Of a stretch of DNA of 64,000 nucleotides, positions 8,720 through 17,057 are shown piece by piece. The notes under the pieces were generated by a model. That model saw nothing but the letters and a program-made list of their open reading frames with translations. It searched no databases and was not told where the DNA came from. The stretch spans positions 310,001-374,000 of the forward strand of contig NZ_BMNK01000008.1 of assembly GCF_014646515.1 (NCBI RefSeq). Direction: 5' to 3'. The stretch comes from Nonomuraea glycinis. Its GTDB lineage: Bacteria > Actinomycetota > Actinomycetes > Streptosporangiales > Streptosporangiaceae. Numbering within the stretch: position 1 is the first letter of the stretch; every line of letters starts with the position of its first letter. The position numbers were made by a program, and so were the translations under genes.

Positions 8720-9180
8720 ACGGCGACGTAGAGGTCCGCGCCGTCGGGGTGGTGCACCTCGAGGTCGGTGGTGAAGGACCGGGCGGGCGCGCCCCCGGAC
8801 TCGGTGTGCTTCCACACCTGCTGCCAGGCGTCGATGATCGCCTGCGGCATCGGCCCGCGCGCCTCGACCTTGAGCACCCTGGCCGCGGGCACGCGCACCG
8901 CGACCATGCCCTCGGGCAGCCGCGGCACCGTGCGCACCGCACAGCCGACGATCTGGGTGTAGGCGCCGTGGTGGTCGCTCTCGTAGTCGGTGAGCACCGC
9001 GTACAGGCGCTCGTCGACGCGGCCGGCCACGTGCGCGAACGCTCCCGGAGCCCCCGCTCGCTGCCACAACGGGGGCAGTTTCGCCCGGACCGGGTCCAGC
9101 TCGTCGGCGTTCATGGTGCGTACGGCAAAGCCGACGACGATCACTTCGTCCCGATTCGTGACGTCCAAACGCCTCTCCAT
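8716..9180 (-). CDS. GyrI/AraC-type effector-binding domain protein
   Basis: About 154 residues with the repeated beta-alpha-beta-beta layout of GyrI-like/AraC-effector-binding proteins (VIVVGFAVRT near the N-terminus and a predicted small-molecule pocket), but with no DNA-binding domain. Stand-alone members bind hydrophobic small molecules. The ATG at 9180 lacks a clear ribosome site; an in-frame ATG at 9207 is the alternative start. A TATGAT-like -10 element lies over the upstream ATG, which favours the shorter form. The gene converges on tetR with a 4-base overlap. Confidence 0.6.
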   Translation of the reverse strand: MERRLDVTNRDEVIVVGFAVRTMNADELDPVRAKLPPLWQRAGAPGAFAHVAGRVDERLYAVLTDYESDHHGAYTQIVGCAVRTVPRLPEGMVAVRVPAARVLKVEARGPMPQAIIDAWQQVWKHTESGGAPARSFTTDLEVHHPDGADLYVAV

Positions 9181-9262
9181 CCCCCGGTAAGTACCCGGCC
9201 CGATCATAAGCCACCGAGAAAGGGGGAAATCCTCTAGTGCCCCCTGTCACCTCATAAGATGG

Positions 9263-10708
9263 ATGAACGTGAAATTCTTGAACGGCATGGAGCCGCAGTA
9301 CGACCTGACCTACAGCGACGTGTTCATGGTCCCGTCGCGGTCGGCGGTCACCTCCCGGCTCGCGGTAGACCTCTCGACCCACGACGGCACGGGCACCACC
9401 ATCCCGCTCGTCGTGGCCAACATGACCGCGGTGGCCGGCCGCCGGATGGCGGAGACCATCGCGCGCAGAGGCGGCATCACCGTGATCCCGCAGGACATCC
9501 CCTTCGACGTCGTCGCCGACGTCGTCGACTGGGTCAAGAAACGCGACCTGGTGCACGACACCCCCCTCACCCTCACCCCGCACGACACCGTCGGCGAGGC
9601 CCTGCGCCTGCTGCCCAAGCGCGCGCACGGCGCCGTCATCGTCGTCGACTGGGACAACCGGCCGGTCGGCGTTGTCACCGAGGCCGACTGCCAGGGCGTG
9701 GACATGTTCACCCAGCTCGCCCAGGTGATGTCCAGCGAGCTGCTCACCCTGCCCGCCGGGCTCGACCCGCGCGCCGCCTTCGACCGGCTGCACGACGGCC
9801 GGCACCGGCTGGCGCCCATCGTGGACGGCGACGGCCGCCTGGTCGGCATCCTGACCCGTACCGGCGCCCTGCGCGCCACCCTCTACACCCCGGCGCTCGA
9901 CCCCCGGGGCAGGCTCCGGGTCGCCGCCGCCGTCGGCGTGAACGGCGACGTCGCCGCCAAGGCCAAGGAACTGCTGGAAGCCGGCGTCGACTGCCTGGTC
10001 GTCGACACCGCCCACGGCCACCAGGACAAGATGATCTCTGCCCTGACGGCCGTACGGGCGCTCGACCCCGGCGTGCCCGTCGCGGCGGGCAACGTGGTGA
10101 CCGCCGGCGGGGTGCGCGACCTGGCCGACGCGGGCGCCGACATCATCAAGGTCGGCGTCGGCCCGGGCGCTATGTGCACCACCCGGATGATGACCGGCGT
10201 CGGCCGGCCGCAGTTCTCCGCCGTGCTGGAGTGCTCGGCCGAGGCCCGGCGGCTCGGCCGGCACGTGTGGGCCGACGGCGGCGTGCGCCACCCGCGCGAC
10301 GTGGCGCTCGCCCTCGCGGCCGGCGCGGCGAACGTGATGATCGGCTCCTGGTTCGCCGGCACGTACGAGTCGCCGGGCGACGCCCGCACCGACGCGGACG
10401 GCCGCAAGTACAAGGAGAACTTCGGCATGGCCTCCGCCCGCGCCGTACGGCTGCGCACCGCCGAGGACAGTCCGTTCGACCGGGCCAGGAAGGCGCTGTT
10501 CGAGGAGGGCATCTCCACCTCACGGATGTACCTCGACCCGCGGCGGCCCAGCGTGGAGGACCAGATCGACGCCATCGTGGCCGGGCTGCGCTCCTCGTGC
10601 ACGTACGCGGGGGCGGCGGACCTGGAGGAGTTCCACGAGCGAGCCGTCGTCGGCATCCAGGGCTCGTCCGGCTACGCGGAGGGCATGCCCCTGCACCAGA
10701 GCTGGTGA
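9263..10708 (+). CDS. guaB1: GuaB1-type IMP dehydrogenase-related protein, probable GMP reductase
   Basis: A 481-residue TIM-barrel enzyme of the IMPDH/GMP reductase family, with two CBS motifs inserted at about residues 95-215 (ITRTGALRA region). The catalytic loop GVGPGAMCTTR keeps the nucleophilic cysteine, and KYKENFGMAS is the flap region. The mycobacterial protein GuaB1, which has the same architecture, is a GMP reductase controlled by ATP and GTP through its CBS module. This protein should likewise convert GMP to IMP in purine salvage. ATG at 9263. No operon partner. Confidence 0.9.
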   Translation: MNVKFLNGMEPQYDLTYSDVFMVPSRSAVTSRLAVDLSTHDGTGTTIPLVVANMTAVAGRRMAETIARRGGITVIPQDIPFDVVADVVDWVKKRDLVHDTPLTLTPHDTVGEALRLLPKRAHGAVIVVDWDNRPVGVVTEADCQGVDMFTQLAQVMSSELLTLPAGLDPRAAFDRLHDGRHRLAPIVDGDGRLVGILTRTGALRATLYTPALDPRGRLRVAAAVGVNGDVAAKAKELLEAGVDCLVVDTAHGHQDKMISALTAVRALDPGVPVAAGNVVTAGGVRDLADAGADIIKVGVGPGAMCTTRMMTGVGRPQFSAVLECSAEARRLGRHVWADGGVRHPRDVALALAAGAANVMIGSWFAGTYESPGDARTDADGRKYKENFGMASARAVRLRTAEDSPFDRARKALFEEGISTSRMYLDPRRPSVEDQIDAIVAGLRSSCTYAGAADLEEFHERAVVGIQGSSGYAEGMPLHQSW

Positions 10709-10711
10709 CCG

Positions 10712-11536
10712 TCAGACCCGCCGCCAGCCGCCCGCCGCGTGGATGCCGCCGTCCACGTGCACGGTGACGCCTGTGACGAACCTGGCCAGATCGCCGGCCA
10801 GGAAGATCGCGGCGCCCGCCGCGTCGCCCGGATCGCCTAACCGGCCGAGCGGCGGGATCCGTACCGGCTCGAACGGGCCGGCCGGCATGCGTTCCCGCAC
10901 CCCCGACTCCCCCGCCGTGGGCAGGGCGTCGGGGGCGATCGCGTTCACCCGGATGCCGCGCGGGGCCAGCTCCAGCGCCAGCGACCGGGTCAGGCTCTCC
11001 AGCGCCGCCTTCATCGCCGCGTAGACGGCGAACCCGGGCGCCGCCTGATGGGCCTCGCTGGAGGTGATGTTGATGATCGACGCGCCCGCGCCCATGAACG
11101 GCAGCATGCTCCGGATCATGCCGGTGACCTGGGTGAAGTTCTCCTCGATCAGCGTCCGCTCGCCTTTGGCGGACACCTCGGCGAACGGCGCGTGGAACGT
11201 CCCGCCCGCGTTGTTGACCAGCACGTCCACCCGGCCCCACCGCTCAGCCACCGCCTGCGCGAACACCCCCACCGCCACCGGATCCCGCACATCCAACGTC
11301 ATCGCCAGCCCGGCACTCCCCTCGCCCCCGCTTTGTCCGCCCCGGTCCGCTTGGCCTCGATCCGACCGATCCTGGTTTGACTCGTCCCGCTCTGGCAGGT
11401 CCCGGTCACAGACCGCGACGTGTGCGCCGAAGACTTCGAACGCCTCCGCGATGGCCCGGCCGATCCCTCGGGCGCCTCCGGTGACCACGGCTACGCGCCC
11501 GGTGAGCAGGATCGCATCGGGAGAAAGGGTGGCCAT
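10712..11536 (-). CDS. SDR family oxidoreductase with acidic/Gln insertion
   Basis: A 274-residue classical short-chain dehydrogenase: cofactor motif TGGARGIG (near residue 19), NNAG, and the catalytic Ser (ITSS) with YAAMK. A low-complexity insertion of about 28 residues (PERDESNQDRSDRGQADRGG and following) lies between beta-3 and the DVRD motif, where other SDRs have a short loop. It starts 67 bases from, and divergent to, the FKBP gene, and its stop is 3 bases from that of guaB1. Substrate unknown. Confidence 0.88.
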   Translation of the reverse strand: MATLSPDAILLTGRVAVVTGGARGIGRAIAEAFEVFGAHVAVCDRDLPERDESNQDRSDRGQADRGGQSGGEGSAGLAMTLDVRDPVAVGVFAQAVAERWGRVDVLVNNAGGTFHAPFAEVSAKGERTLIEENFTQVTGMIRSMLPFMGAGASIINITSSEAHQAAPGFAVYAAMKAALESLTRSLALELAPRGIRVNAIAPDALPTAGESGVRERMPAGPFEPVRIPPLGRLGDPGDAAGAAIFLAGDLARFVTGVTVHVDGGIHAAGGWRRV

Positions 11537-11603
11537 GGACGATGACCATATCCCGAGCGCATAGAGTCGTCGGGTTCATTCCCATCGTCATCAGGAGCAC
11601 TTC

Positions 11604-11978
11604 GTGGCACTCGAGAAGCCGGAGATCGACTTCCCGGAGGGCAACCCGCCCGCCGACCTGAAGATCGAGGACATCACCGTGGGGGACGGCCCCGAGGCCA
11701 AGCCGGGTCACACCGTGAGCGTCCACTACGTCGGCGTCGCCTTCTCCACTGGAGAGGAGTTCGACGCCTCCTGGAACCGCGGCCAGGCCTTCGAGTTCCC
11801 GCTCGGCGGCGGCCGGGTCATCGCGGGCTGGGACCAGGGGGTCGCGGGCATGAAGGTCGGCGGCCGCCGCAAGCTCGTCATCCCGCCGCACCTCGGCTAC
11901 GGCAACGCCGGCGCCGGCGCCCGCATCAAGCCGGGTGAGACGCTCATCTTCGTCGTGGACCTCCTCGGCGTACGCTAA
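11604..11978 (+). CDS. FKBP-type peptidyl-prolyl cis-trans isomerase
   Basis: A 124-residue cytoplasmic FKBP. The domain runs from VSVHYVGV to FVVDLLGVR. The active-site residues are visible in FDASW, GGGRVIAGWDQGVAGM and LGYGNAGAG. No signal peptide. It starts with GTG at 11604 after an AGGAG. A 10-bp hairpin follows 11 bases after the stop. It catalyses proline isomerisation in folding proteins. Confidence 0.95.
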   Translation: MALEKPEIDFPEGNPPADLKIEDITVGDGPEAKPGHTVSVHYVGVAFSTGEEFDASWNRGQAFEFPLGGGRVIAGWDQGVAGMKVGGRRKLVIPPHLGYGNAGAGARIKPGETLIFVVDLLGVR

Positions 11979-11988
11979 CCCGCCACCC

Positions 11989-12029
11989 GGTGGGCAGGAC
12001 CCGGGTCCCGCACCCAACCCCTGCCCACC
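11989..12029 (+). terminator. hairpin terminator after FKBP gene
   Basis: GGTGGGCAGG and CCTGCCCACC form a perfect 10-bp stem around a loop of about 21 nt that has its own small palindrome. There is no T-run, as is usual in actinomycetes. Confidence 0.6.
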
Positions 12030-12142
12030 TCTTCGGCCGGTGCTTGCCCTGACCCGGCTTTCGTCCTCGGGCGGGCGCGGCCTTTTGGTTACGGCGTTGC
12101 CCGGGTTGCGGAATTGTCGCCGGGTTGAGGCAACATAGCGGT

Positions 12143-13669
12143 GTGCTTCTGATCGACGTGGTCCGGGTGTCCGAGGCGGTGACGCGCACGTCCGCGCGGC
12201 TCGGCAAGATCGGCCACCTGGCGGAGTCGCTCGGCCGGGTGGGCGCCGACGAGGCGGAGATCGCCATCTCCTACCTGTCGGGCGAGTTGCCGCAGCGCCA
12301 GGTCGGCGTGGGCTGGCGCGGGCTGCAGGACCTGCCGAGCCCCAAGCTGGCCGCCACGGCCACGCTCACCGACGTCGACGCCCTGCTGAGCAAGATCAAG
12401 GCGGTGTCCGGCCAGGGCTCGCAGGCGGCCCGCAAGACCCTGGTGACGCAGCTGTTCGCCGGGCTCACCAGCCAGGAGCAGGCGTTCATGCTCAAGCTGC
12501 TGGGCGGCGAGCTGCGACAGGGCGCGCTCGACGGCGTGATGATCGAGGCGATCGCCAAGGCGTCGGGCGCCCCGTCCGCCGACGTGCGGCGAGCGCTGAC
12601 ATTGCGTGGCTGGCTGCCGGCGGTCGGCGCGGCCGCGCTGGCCGGCGGAGTGGAGCGGTTGCGGGCCTTCAAGCTGGAGGTCGGCCGCGCCGTCTCCCCG
12701 ATGCTCGCCGGCAGCGTCCCCCAGGTCGCCGCCGCGCTGGAGAAGGCCGGCACCCCGGCGGCCCTGGAGTGGAAGCTCGACGGCATCCGCGTCCAGGCGC
12801 ACCGCTCCGGCACAGAGGTCAAGGTGTTCACCCGCACCCTCGACGACATCACCGCCCAGATCCCCGAGCTGGTGGAGGCCATGCTCGCGCTGCCCGTCGA
12901 CGACCTGGTGCTCGACGGCGAAGTGATCGCCCTGCGCCCGGACGGCCGCCCGCACCCCTTCCAGGTGACGGCCGCCCGCACCCGCAGCAGGATCGACGTC
13001 GCCCGGCTGCGGGAGCAGACGCCGCTGCACGTGTTCTTCTTCGACGCGCTCAGGGTCGGCGGCGCCGACCTGCTCGACCTCCCCTACGCCGAGCGGCAGG
13101 CGATCCTCGCCACGACCGTCCCACCGGGCCTGCTCACCCCCCGTCTGGTCACCTCCGACGTGACGGCGGCCACGGAGTTCTTCACCGACGTGATCAAGGC
13201 GGGCCACGAGGGCCTGGTCGTCAAGTCCCTCACCTCCCCCTACGCCGCGGGCCGCAGAGGCGCCGGCTGGATCAAGGTCAAGCCCCGGCACACCCTCGAC
13301 CTGGTCGTGCTGGCCGCCGAATGGGGTCACGGCCGCCGTGAGGGCAAGCTGTCCAACCTCCACCTGGGCGCCCGCGATCCGGACACCGGCGGCTTCGTCA
13401 TGCTCGGCAAGACCTTCAAGGGCCTGACGGACGAGCTCCTCGCCTGGCAGACCGAGCGCTTCCTGGAGCTGGCCACCGGCCCCGCCGACGAGTGGACGGT
13501 TCCCCTGCGCCCCGAGCTGGTGGTGGAGATCGCCTTCGACGGCGTGCAGCGCTCCCCCCGCTACCCCGGCGGCATGGCACTGCGCTTCGCCCGGGTCCTC
13601 CGCTACCGCCCCGACAAACGCGCCGAGGACGCCGACACGGTGGAAACCGTCCGCTCCCTGATGCTCTGA
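12143..13669 (+). CDS. ligB: ATP-dependent DNA ligase (mycobacterial LigB type)
   Basis: A 508-residue ligase: N-terminal DNA-binding domain, adenylation domain with the nucleophile lysine in EWKLDGIR (motif I), motif IV EGLVVKS, motif V WIKVKP, then an OB fold. The GTG at 12143 gives MLLIDVV, matching the family N-terminus; a TTG 18 bases earlier is the alternative. Family members seal nicks with ATP and are dispensable beside the NAD-dependent LigA, acting in repair. There are no Ku or polymerase neighbours, so this is not a LigD cluster. Confidence 0.92.
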   Translation: MLLIDVVRVSEAVTRTSARLGKIGHLAESLGRVGADEAEIAISYLSGELPQRQVGVGWRGLQDLPSPKLAATATLTDVDALLSKIKAVSGQGSQAARKTLVTQLFAGLTSQEQAFMLKLLGGELRQGALDGVMIEAIAKASGAPSADVRRALTLRGWLPAVGAAALAGGVERLRAFKLEVGRAVSPMLAGSVPQVAAALEKAGTPAALEWKLDGIRVQAHRSGTEVKVFTRTLDDITAQIPELVEAMLALPVDDLVLDGEVIALRPDGRPHPFQVTAARTRSRIDVARLREQTPLHVFFFDALRVGGADLLDLPYAERQAILATTVPPGLLTPRLVTSDVTAATEFFTDVIKAGHEGLVVKSLTSPYAAGRRGAGWIKVKPRHTLDLVVLAAEWGHGRREGKLSNLHLGARDPDTGGFVMLGKTFKGLTDELLAWQTERFLELATGPADEWTVPLRPELVVEIAFDGVQRSPRYPGGMALRFARVLRYRPDKRAEDADTVETVRSLML

Positions 13670-13769
13670 CACCGTCATGGTCTGACACCGTCAGCATGGT
13701 CTGACACCTCCAGCCGATGCCCTTTCGCCTGGGTCGCGTTGCCGCGACGGTTCGGGGAAGGAGGCAGGG

Positions 13770-14711
13770 ATGAGGGACAGTCAGCGGCCGCGGATCGCTG
13801 TCTCGAGCTGCCTGCTCGGCGCGCCCGTGCGGTACAACGGCGGCCACAGCCAGGATCGCTTCCTGCGTCACCTGCTCTCGGAGCATGTCGACTGGGTGCC
13901 CATCTGCCCGGAGATGGAGATCGGCTTGGGCACGCCCCGCGACACGCTGCGTCTTGAGTACGCACCGGGCGGCCCCCGCCTCATCACCGGCAAGACGCGT
14001 CAGGACCACACCGAGTCGATCGGCACGCTGGCCGCCTCCCGCATCGCGCGACTGGACGCCGACGGCTACGTCTTCAAGGCCAAGAGCCCGAGCTGCGGAG
14101 TCCACGGCGTGGCCCTGCACCGGGGCCCCACCGTCGTCGACCACCGGCAGCGCGGCCTGTTCGCGGCCGCGGTGCTGGCGGCCTGCCCCCTGCTGCCGGT
14201 GGAGGACGAAGGCCGGCTGCACGACCCGGTCCTGCGTGAGGCGTTCGTCGAACGGGTCTTCGCCCATGCCCGGCTACGCGCCCTGCTCGACGGCGACTGG
14301 CGGCCCCGCGATCTGATGGCCTTTCAGGCCAGGCACAAGATGCAGATCATGTCCCACGCCTCGTACCAGGAGACGGGCCGCCTGGCCGCCGCGTCCGGCA
14401 CCCGACCTGGCGATCGCCTCGCCGTCGAGTACGCCGAGGCGTTCCAGCGGGCGCTGGCCAACCGGACGACGGTCGGACGCCACGTGAACGCCCTGCAGCA
14501 CTGCCTCGGCATGCTGGACCTCGACGGCCTCCGCCGCGACGATCTTCTCGACGTGATCGAGTCGTACCGGGACAGGCAGGTGGCGCTGAGCGTGCCCATA
14601 GCCCTGCTCCGGCACCACGCACGCGGCGAGAAGGCGGCCTACCTGCAGGAGCAGACATACTTGCGCCCGTACCCAGACGAGCTGGCCCTGCGCAACCACA
14701 TCGCGCCCTGA
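13770..14711 (+). CDS. DUF523-DUF1722 fusion protein (TudS-like iron-sulfur domain plus YbgA domain)
   Basis: A 313-residue two-domain protein. Residues 1-150 are DUF523, with three conserved cysteines (VSSCLLG, PICPEMEIGL, KSPSCGV) that in the thiouracil desulfidase TudS hold a [4Fe-4S] cluster. Residues about 170-305 are DUF1722/YbgA (FQARHKM, HVNALQH motifs). GGAGG precedes the ATG at 13770. Proposed roles are desulfuration of thiolated nucleobases or sulfur handling; this is inference from the DUF523 relatives. No operon partner. Confidence 0.85.
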   Translation: MRDSQRPRIAVSSCLLGAPVRYNGGHSQDRFLRHLLSEHVDWVPICPEMEIGLGTPRDTLRLEYAPGGPRLITGKTRQDHTESIGTLAASRIARLDADGYVFKAKSPSCGVHGVALHRGPTVVDHRQRGLFAAAVLAACPLLPVEDEGRLHDPVLREAFVERVFAHARLRALLDGDWRPRDLMAFQARHKMQIMSHASYQETGRLAAASGTRPGDRLAVEYAEAFQRALANRTTVGRHVNALQHCLGMLDLDGLRRDDLLDVIESYRDRQVALSVPIALLRHHARGEKAAYLQEQTYLRPYPDELALRNHIAP

Positions 14712-14855
14712 CCCCGCTCGCATGAGCCGGCCCTCGCAACCTCACCGCACGCTGACCACGCTCGGACGAGCCGGACATCGACCGGCGGGCCGCCGACCCT
14801 GGACGGGCGGGGACCGGGCAGGCGAGTCGGGCAGGGGTGGTCAGCCGGGGGCCGG

Positions 14856-15311
14856 TCAGGCCAGGGGGAACGGCAGGCCGTACTCGTCCTGCGGGCGGGG
14901 GCCGAAGATCCTGCGCTCGGCGGGGGTGATCCGGAGGTCGTTGATGCTGGCCTCCCGGCGTGCCATCAGCCCGTTCTCGTCGAACTCCCACAACTCGTTG
15001 CCATAGCTGCGCCACCACTGCCCGTCGGCGTCATGCGACTCGTACTGGAAGCGCACCGCGATGCGGTCGTCGGTGAAGGCCCAGAGTTCCTTACGGAGCG
15101 CGTAGTCGAGCTCTTTCGCCCATTTGCGCGTCAGGAAGGCGACGATCTCCTGGCGGCCGGCGACGAACTGGTCGCGGTTACGCCAGACCGACTCCGGCGT
15201 GTACGCCTGCGCGACGCGCTCGGGGTCGCGGGTGTTCCAGGCGTCTTCGGCGGACTGGACCTTGGCGCCGGCGGTCTCGGCGGTGAAGGGCGGGACAGGC
15301 GGGCGCGTCAT
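14856..15311 (-). CDS. DUF1348 family (NTF2-like) protein
   Basis: A 151-residue protein matching the DUF1348 family of SnoaL/NTF2-like folds: AEDAWNTRDPERVAQAYTP at the N-terminus, then RFQYESHDADGQWWRSYGNE and the C-terminal INDLRITPAERR. AAGGAG precedes the ATG at 15311. Biochemical function unknown. Its length is normal for the family. Confidence 0.9.
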   Translation of the reverse strand: MTRPPVPPFTAETAGAKVQSAEDAWNTRDPERVAQAYTPESVWRNRDQFVAGRQEIVAFLTRKWAKELDYALRKELWAFTDDRIAVRFQYESHDADGQWWRSYGNELWEFDENGLMARREASINDLRITPAERRIFGPRPQDEYGLPFPLA

Positions 15312-15511
15312 GCGTACTCCTTGGTGATCAACGTACGGCGATCGGGCGGTCTGTGCTGACGATCATGAGGCGATCGTAGGCGACGGGCGAGCAGGCGGTC
15401 AGGCAGGAGCCGACGGCCGGGCATGTCGAGCGCCGCCGCCGACACAAGCAGACATGGCCTCGCCCACCCCCGGCCCCGACAGCCGCCATGACCTGGCCGT
15501 CAGATCGGGGC

Positions 15512-15629
15512 GCAGAGCCCGGCCGGGCGGGATATCCGCCGTCAGGTCCTGTCAGCCCGAAGGGGCGGGCCATCCGACATCGGGCCCCTCCCTCAGCCCG
15601 GACGGGCGGACCATCCGCCGTCAGGTCCC
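15512..15629. repeat. three imperfect tandem ~39-bp repeats with internal hairpins
   Basis: Three units run at about 15512-15549, 15550-15588 and 15589-15629. Each has a GGGCGG-N-ATCCG palindromic core followed by a TCAGGTCC or TCGGGCCC box. The third unit overlaps the ferredoxin stop codon. Together with the ~200 GC-rich bases before them, which show no gene, they fill the space between the DUF1348 gene and the ferredoxin body. They may act as a stacked terminator. Confidence 0.6.
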
Positions 15630-15791
15630 GTCCACGGTGATGGCCTGTACGGGACACGCCCGGACGTCCTCGTCGAGGGCGCGCTGGTCGGTGTCGTCCG
15701 GCGTGGCGTCGTACACCAGTGCGTCGTCCTCATCTAGGGAGAACACCTCTGGCGCGGCGAAGACGCACTGAGCATGGGTCTGGCAGAGGGT
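15621..15791 (-). pseudogene. P450-type ferredoxin body, start codon and first seven codons missing
   Basis: Fifty-six residues from TLCQTHAQCVFAAP to the C-terminal ACPVQAITVDGT are a normal 3Fe-4S/4Fe-4S ferredoxin of the kind that serves cytochrome P450s, with the cluster cysteines intact. Upstream, the frame runs straight into the antisense-free end of the CGNR gene with no ATG, GTG or TTG at a sensible place. The missing N-terminus MRVTVDM is found 2.2 kb away on the plus strand at 17981. Joining the two at a shared TGACC restores a 63-residue ferredoxin in frame. The gene is therefore almost surely broken here by an inversion. Confidence 0.8.
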
Positions 15792-16444
15792 CAGGTTCGT
15801 CGCACCTTGGCGTAATGGCGGGCCGCTCGCGCGCGGTTGCCGCAGCCGCCCGAGCACCACTCGCGCCGCGTCTCCTGGACGAAGTGCAGCATGCAGCCAG
15901 GTCCCTGGCAGGCGTACACCTTGTGTCGTGACGATCCGCCGAACAGGATGATCGCGTCTTCGGCGAGTGCCGAGAGCACGGCTGCCACCGGTCGGCCGGC
16001 GGTGCACACCACCACCTGCGTCTCGGCCTGCCCTGGCCGATCTGTGCCGCCCGCGTCCTGTCCGGCCGGCTGGAGGCCGGTCCCGTCTCGTTCGAGGCGG
16101 AGTTCGTGCCAGCGCGGGGCCTGGCGGGCGTGGCGGTTGAGTGTCTCGACCGCGTCGGGGTCGGGGCGGTGGCCGGCTGCGGCTCCGGCCGCCAAGCGCC
16201 GGATCGCCTCCCGGGACCCCAGGGTGAGGCGCAGGTCGTCGGCGGTCACGTCGAGCAGGTCGGCGTCCGTCAAGGGGATCGCGAGGCGTGAACGTACGTC
16301 ACGCAACCAGGCGGCCAGGTGCTCGGCGGTCTCCAAGCCCTCCCGGGGCTGGCCGCGCACCGCATAGGCCGTGTTGCCGAGCTCGATCGGCAACGGCTCG
16401 CCGAGGAGCGGGGCTCCGCCACTGGGGAGATCGGCGACTTCCAT
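15791..16444 (-). CDS. CGNR zinc finger / ABATE domain protein
   Basis: A 217-residue protein with an N-terminal ABATE (stress-linked) domain (LPIELGNTAYAVRG) and a C-terminal CGNR zinc finger (YACQGPGC ... CSGGCGNRARAARHY). These actinobacterial proteins are regarded as DNA-binding regulators. The ATG is at 16444. The TGA stop lies inside the TGACC that forms the inversion breakpoint, but the finger itself is complete, so the protein should work. It is divergent from the VOC gene. Confidence 0.92.
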   Translation of the reverse strand: MEVADLPSGGAPLLGEPLPIELGNTAYAVRGQPREGLETAEHLAAWLRDVRSRLAIPLTDADLLDVTADDLRLTLGSREAIRRLAAGAAAGHRPDPDAVETLNRHARQAPRWHELRLERDGTGLQPAGQDAGGTDRPGQAETQVVVCTAGRPVAAVLSALAEDAIILFGGSSRHKVYACQGPGCMLHFVQETRREWCSGGCGNRARAARHYAKVRRT

Positions 16445-16561
16445 GCTTCTAACGGTACCGGCCGTTTGACGCCGTGAGAAACATCCGCCATCATCTAACG
16501 CTAGATGGCCAGTTTAGCCATTAGAAAATAGTCTGTCATCGACGGACCCCGGAGGTTCCGC

Positions 16562-17008
16562 ATGAGCACGCTCCAGACAGGCCATGTCGGCCTGAACGTG
16601 ACCGATCTCGCCCGTTCGATCGCCTTCTACCGGCAGGTCTTCAACTTCGAGATCTTCGGCGAACAGACCGAGGGCACACGCAAGTTCGCCTTCCTCGGCC
16701 GCGACGGCACCCTGCAGGTGACGCTGTGGCAGCAGAGCGAGGGCGCTTTCGCCACCGGCCTGCCCGGACTGCACCATCTGTCGTTCCAGGTGCCCGACCT
16801 CGAGGCTGTCCAGCGCGCTGAGGCCGTCCTGCGCGAGCTCGGGGCGGAGCTGGTCTACGACGGGATCGTCCCGCATGGCGAGGGCGCGTCCTCCGGCGGT
16901 GTGTTCTTCACGGACCCCGACGGCATCCGCCTGGAGATCTACGCCCCGGCCGGCGCCGATGCCGCACCAGCGCCCACGCAGGGCGCACCGACGTGCGGGT
17001 TCTTCTAG
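16562..17008 (+). CDS. VOC (glyoxalase/dioxygenase fold) family protein
   Basis: A 148-residue protein with two beta-alpha-beta-beta-beta modules. It opens with HVGLNVTDLARSIAFYRQVF, and GLHHLSFQV and DPDGIRLEIY supply further metal-site positions (His, Glu). Family members act as glyoxalases, dioxygenases or thiol transferases for fosfomycin. The substrate is not inferable. It is followed 49 bases later by the pyridoxamine-oxidase-like gene on the same strand. Confidence 0.88.
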   Translation: MSTLQTGHVGLNVTDLARSIAFYRQVFNFEIFGEQTEGTRKFAFLGRDGTLQVTLWQQSEGAFATGLPGLHHLSFQVPDLEAVQRAEAVLRELGAELVYDGIVPHGEGASSGGVFFTDPDGIRLEIYAPAGADAAPAPTQGAPTCGFF

Positions 17009-17057
17009 AGCCAGCGATCCGGGGGCCGATGCGGCCCGGACCCGACCAAGGAGCGTC

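Noticed and set aside
8156..10291. A 700-codon minus-strand frame across tetR and guaB1
   Set aside because: An antisense shadow; the plus-strand genes have recognisable domains.
15621..16007. A longer ferredoxin frame open to 16007, reading through the CGNR gene on the same strand in another frame
   Set aside because: The upstream part has no ferredoxin or other recognisable sequence, and the CGNR frame has the coding pattern.
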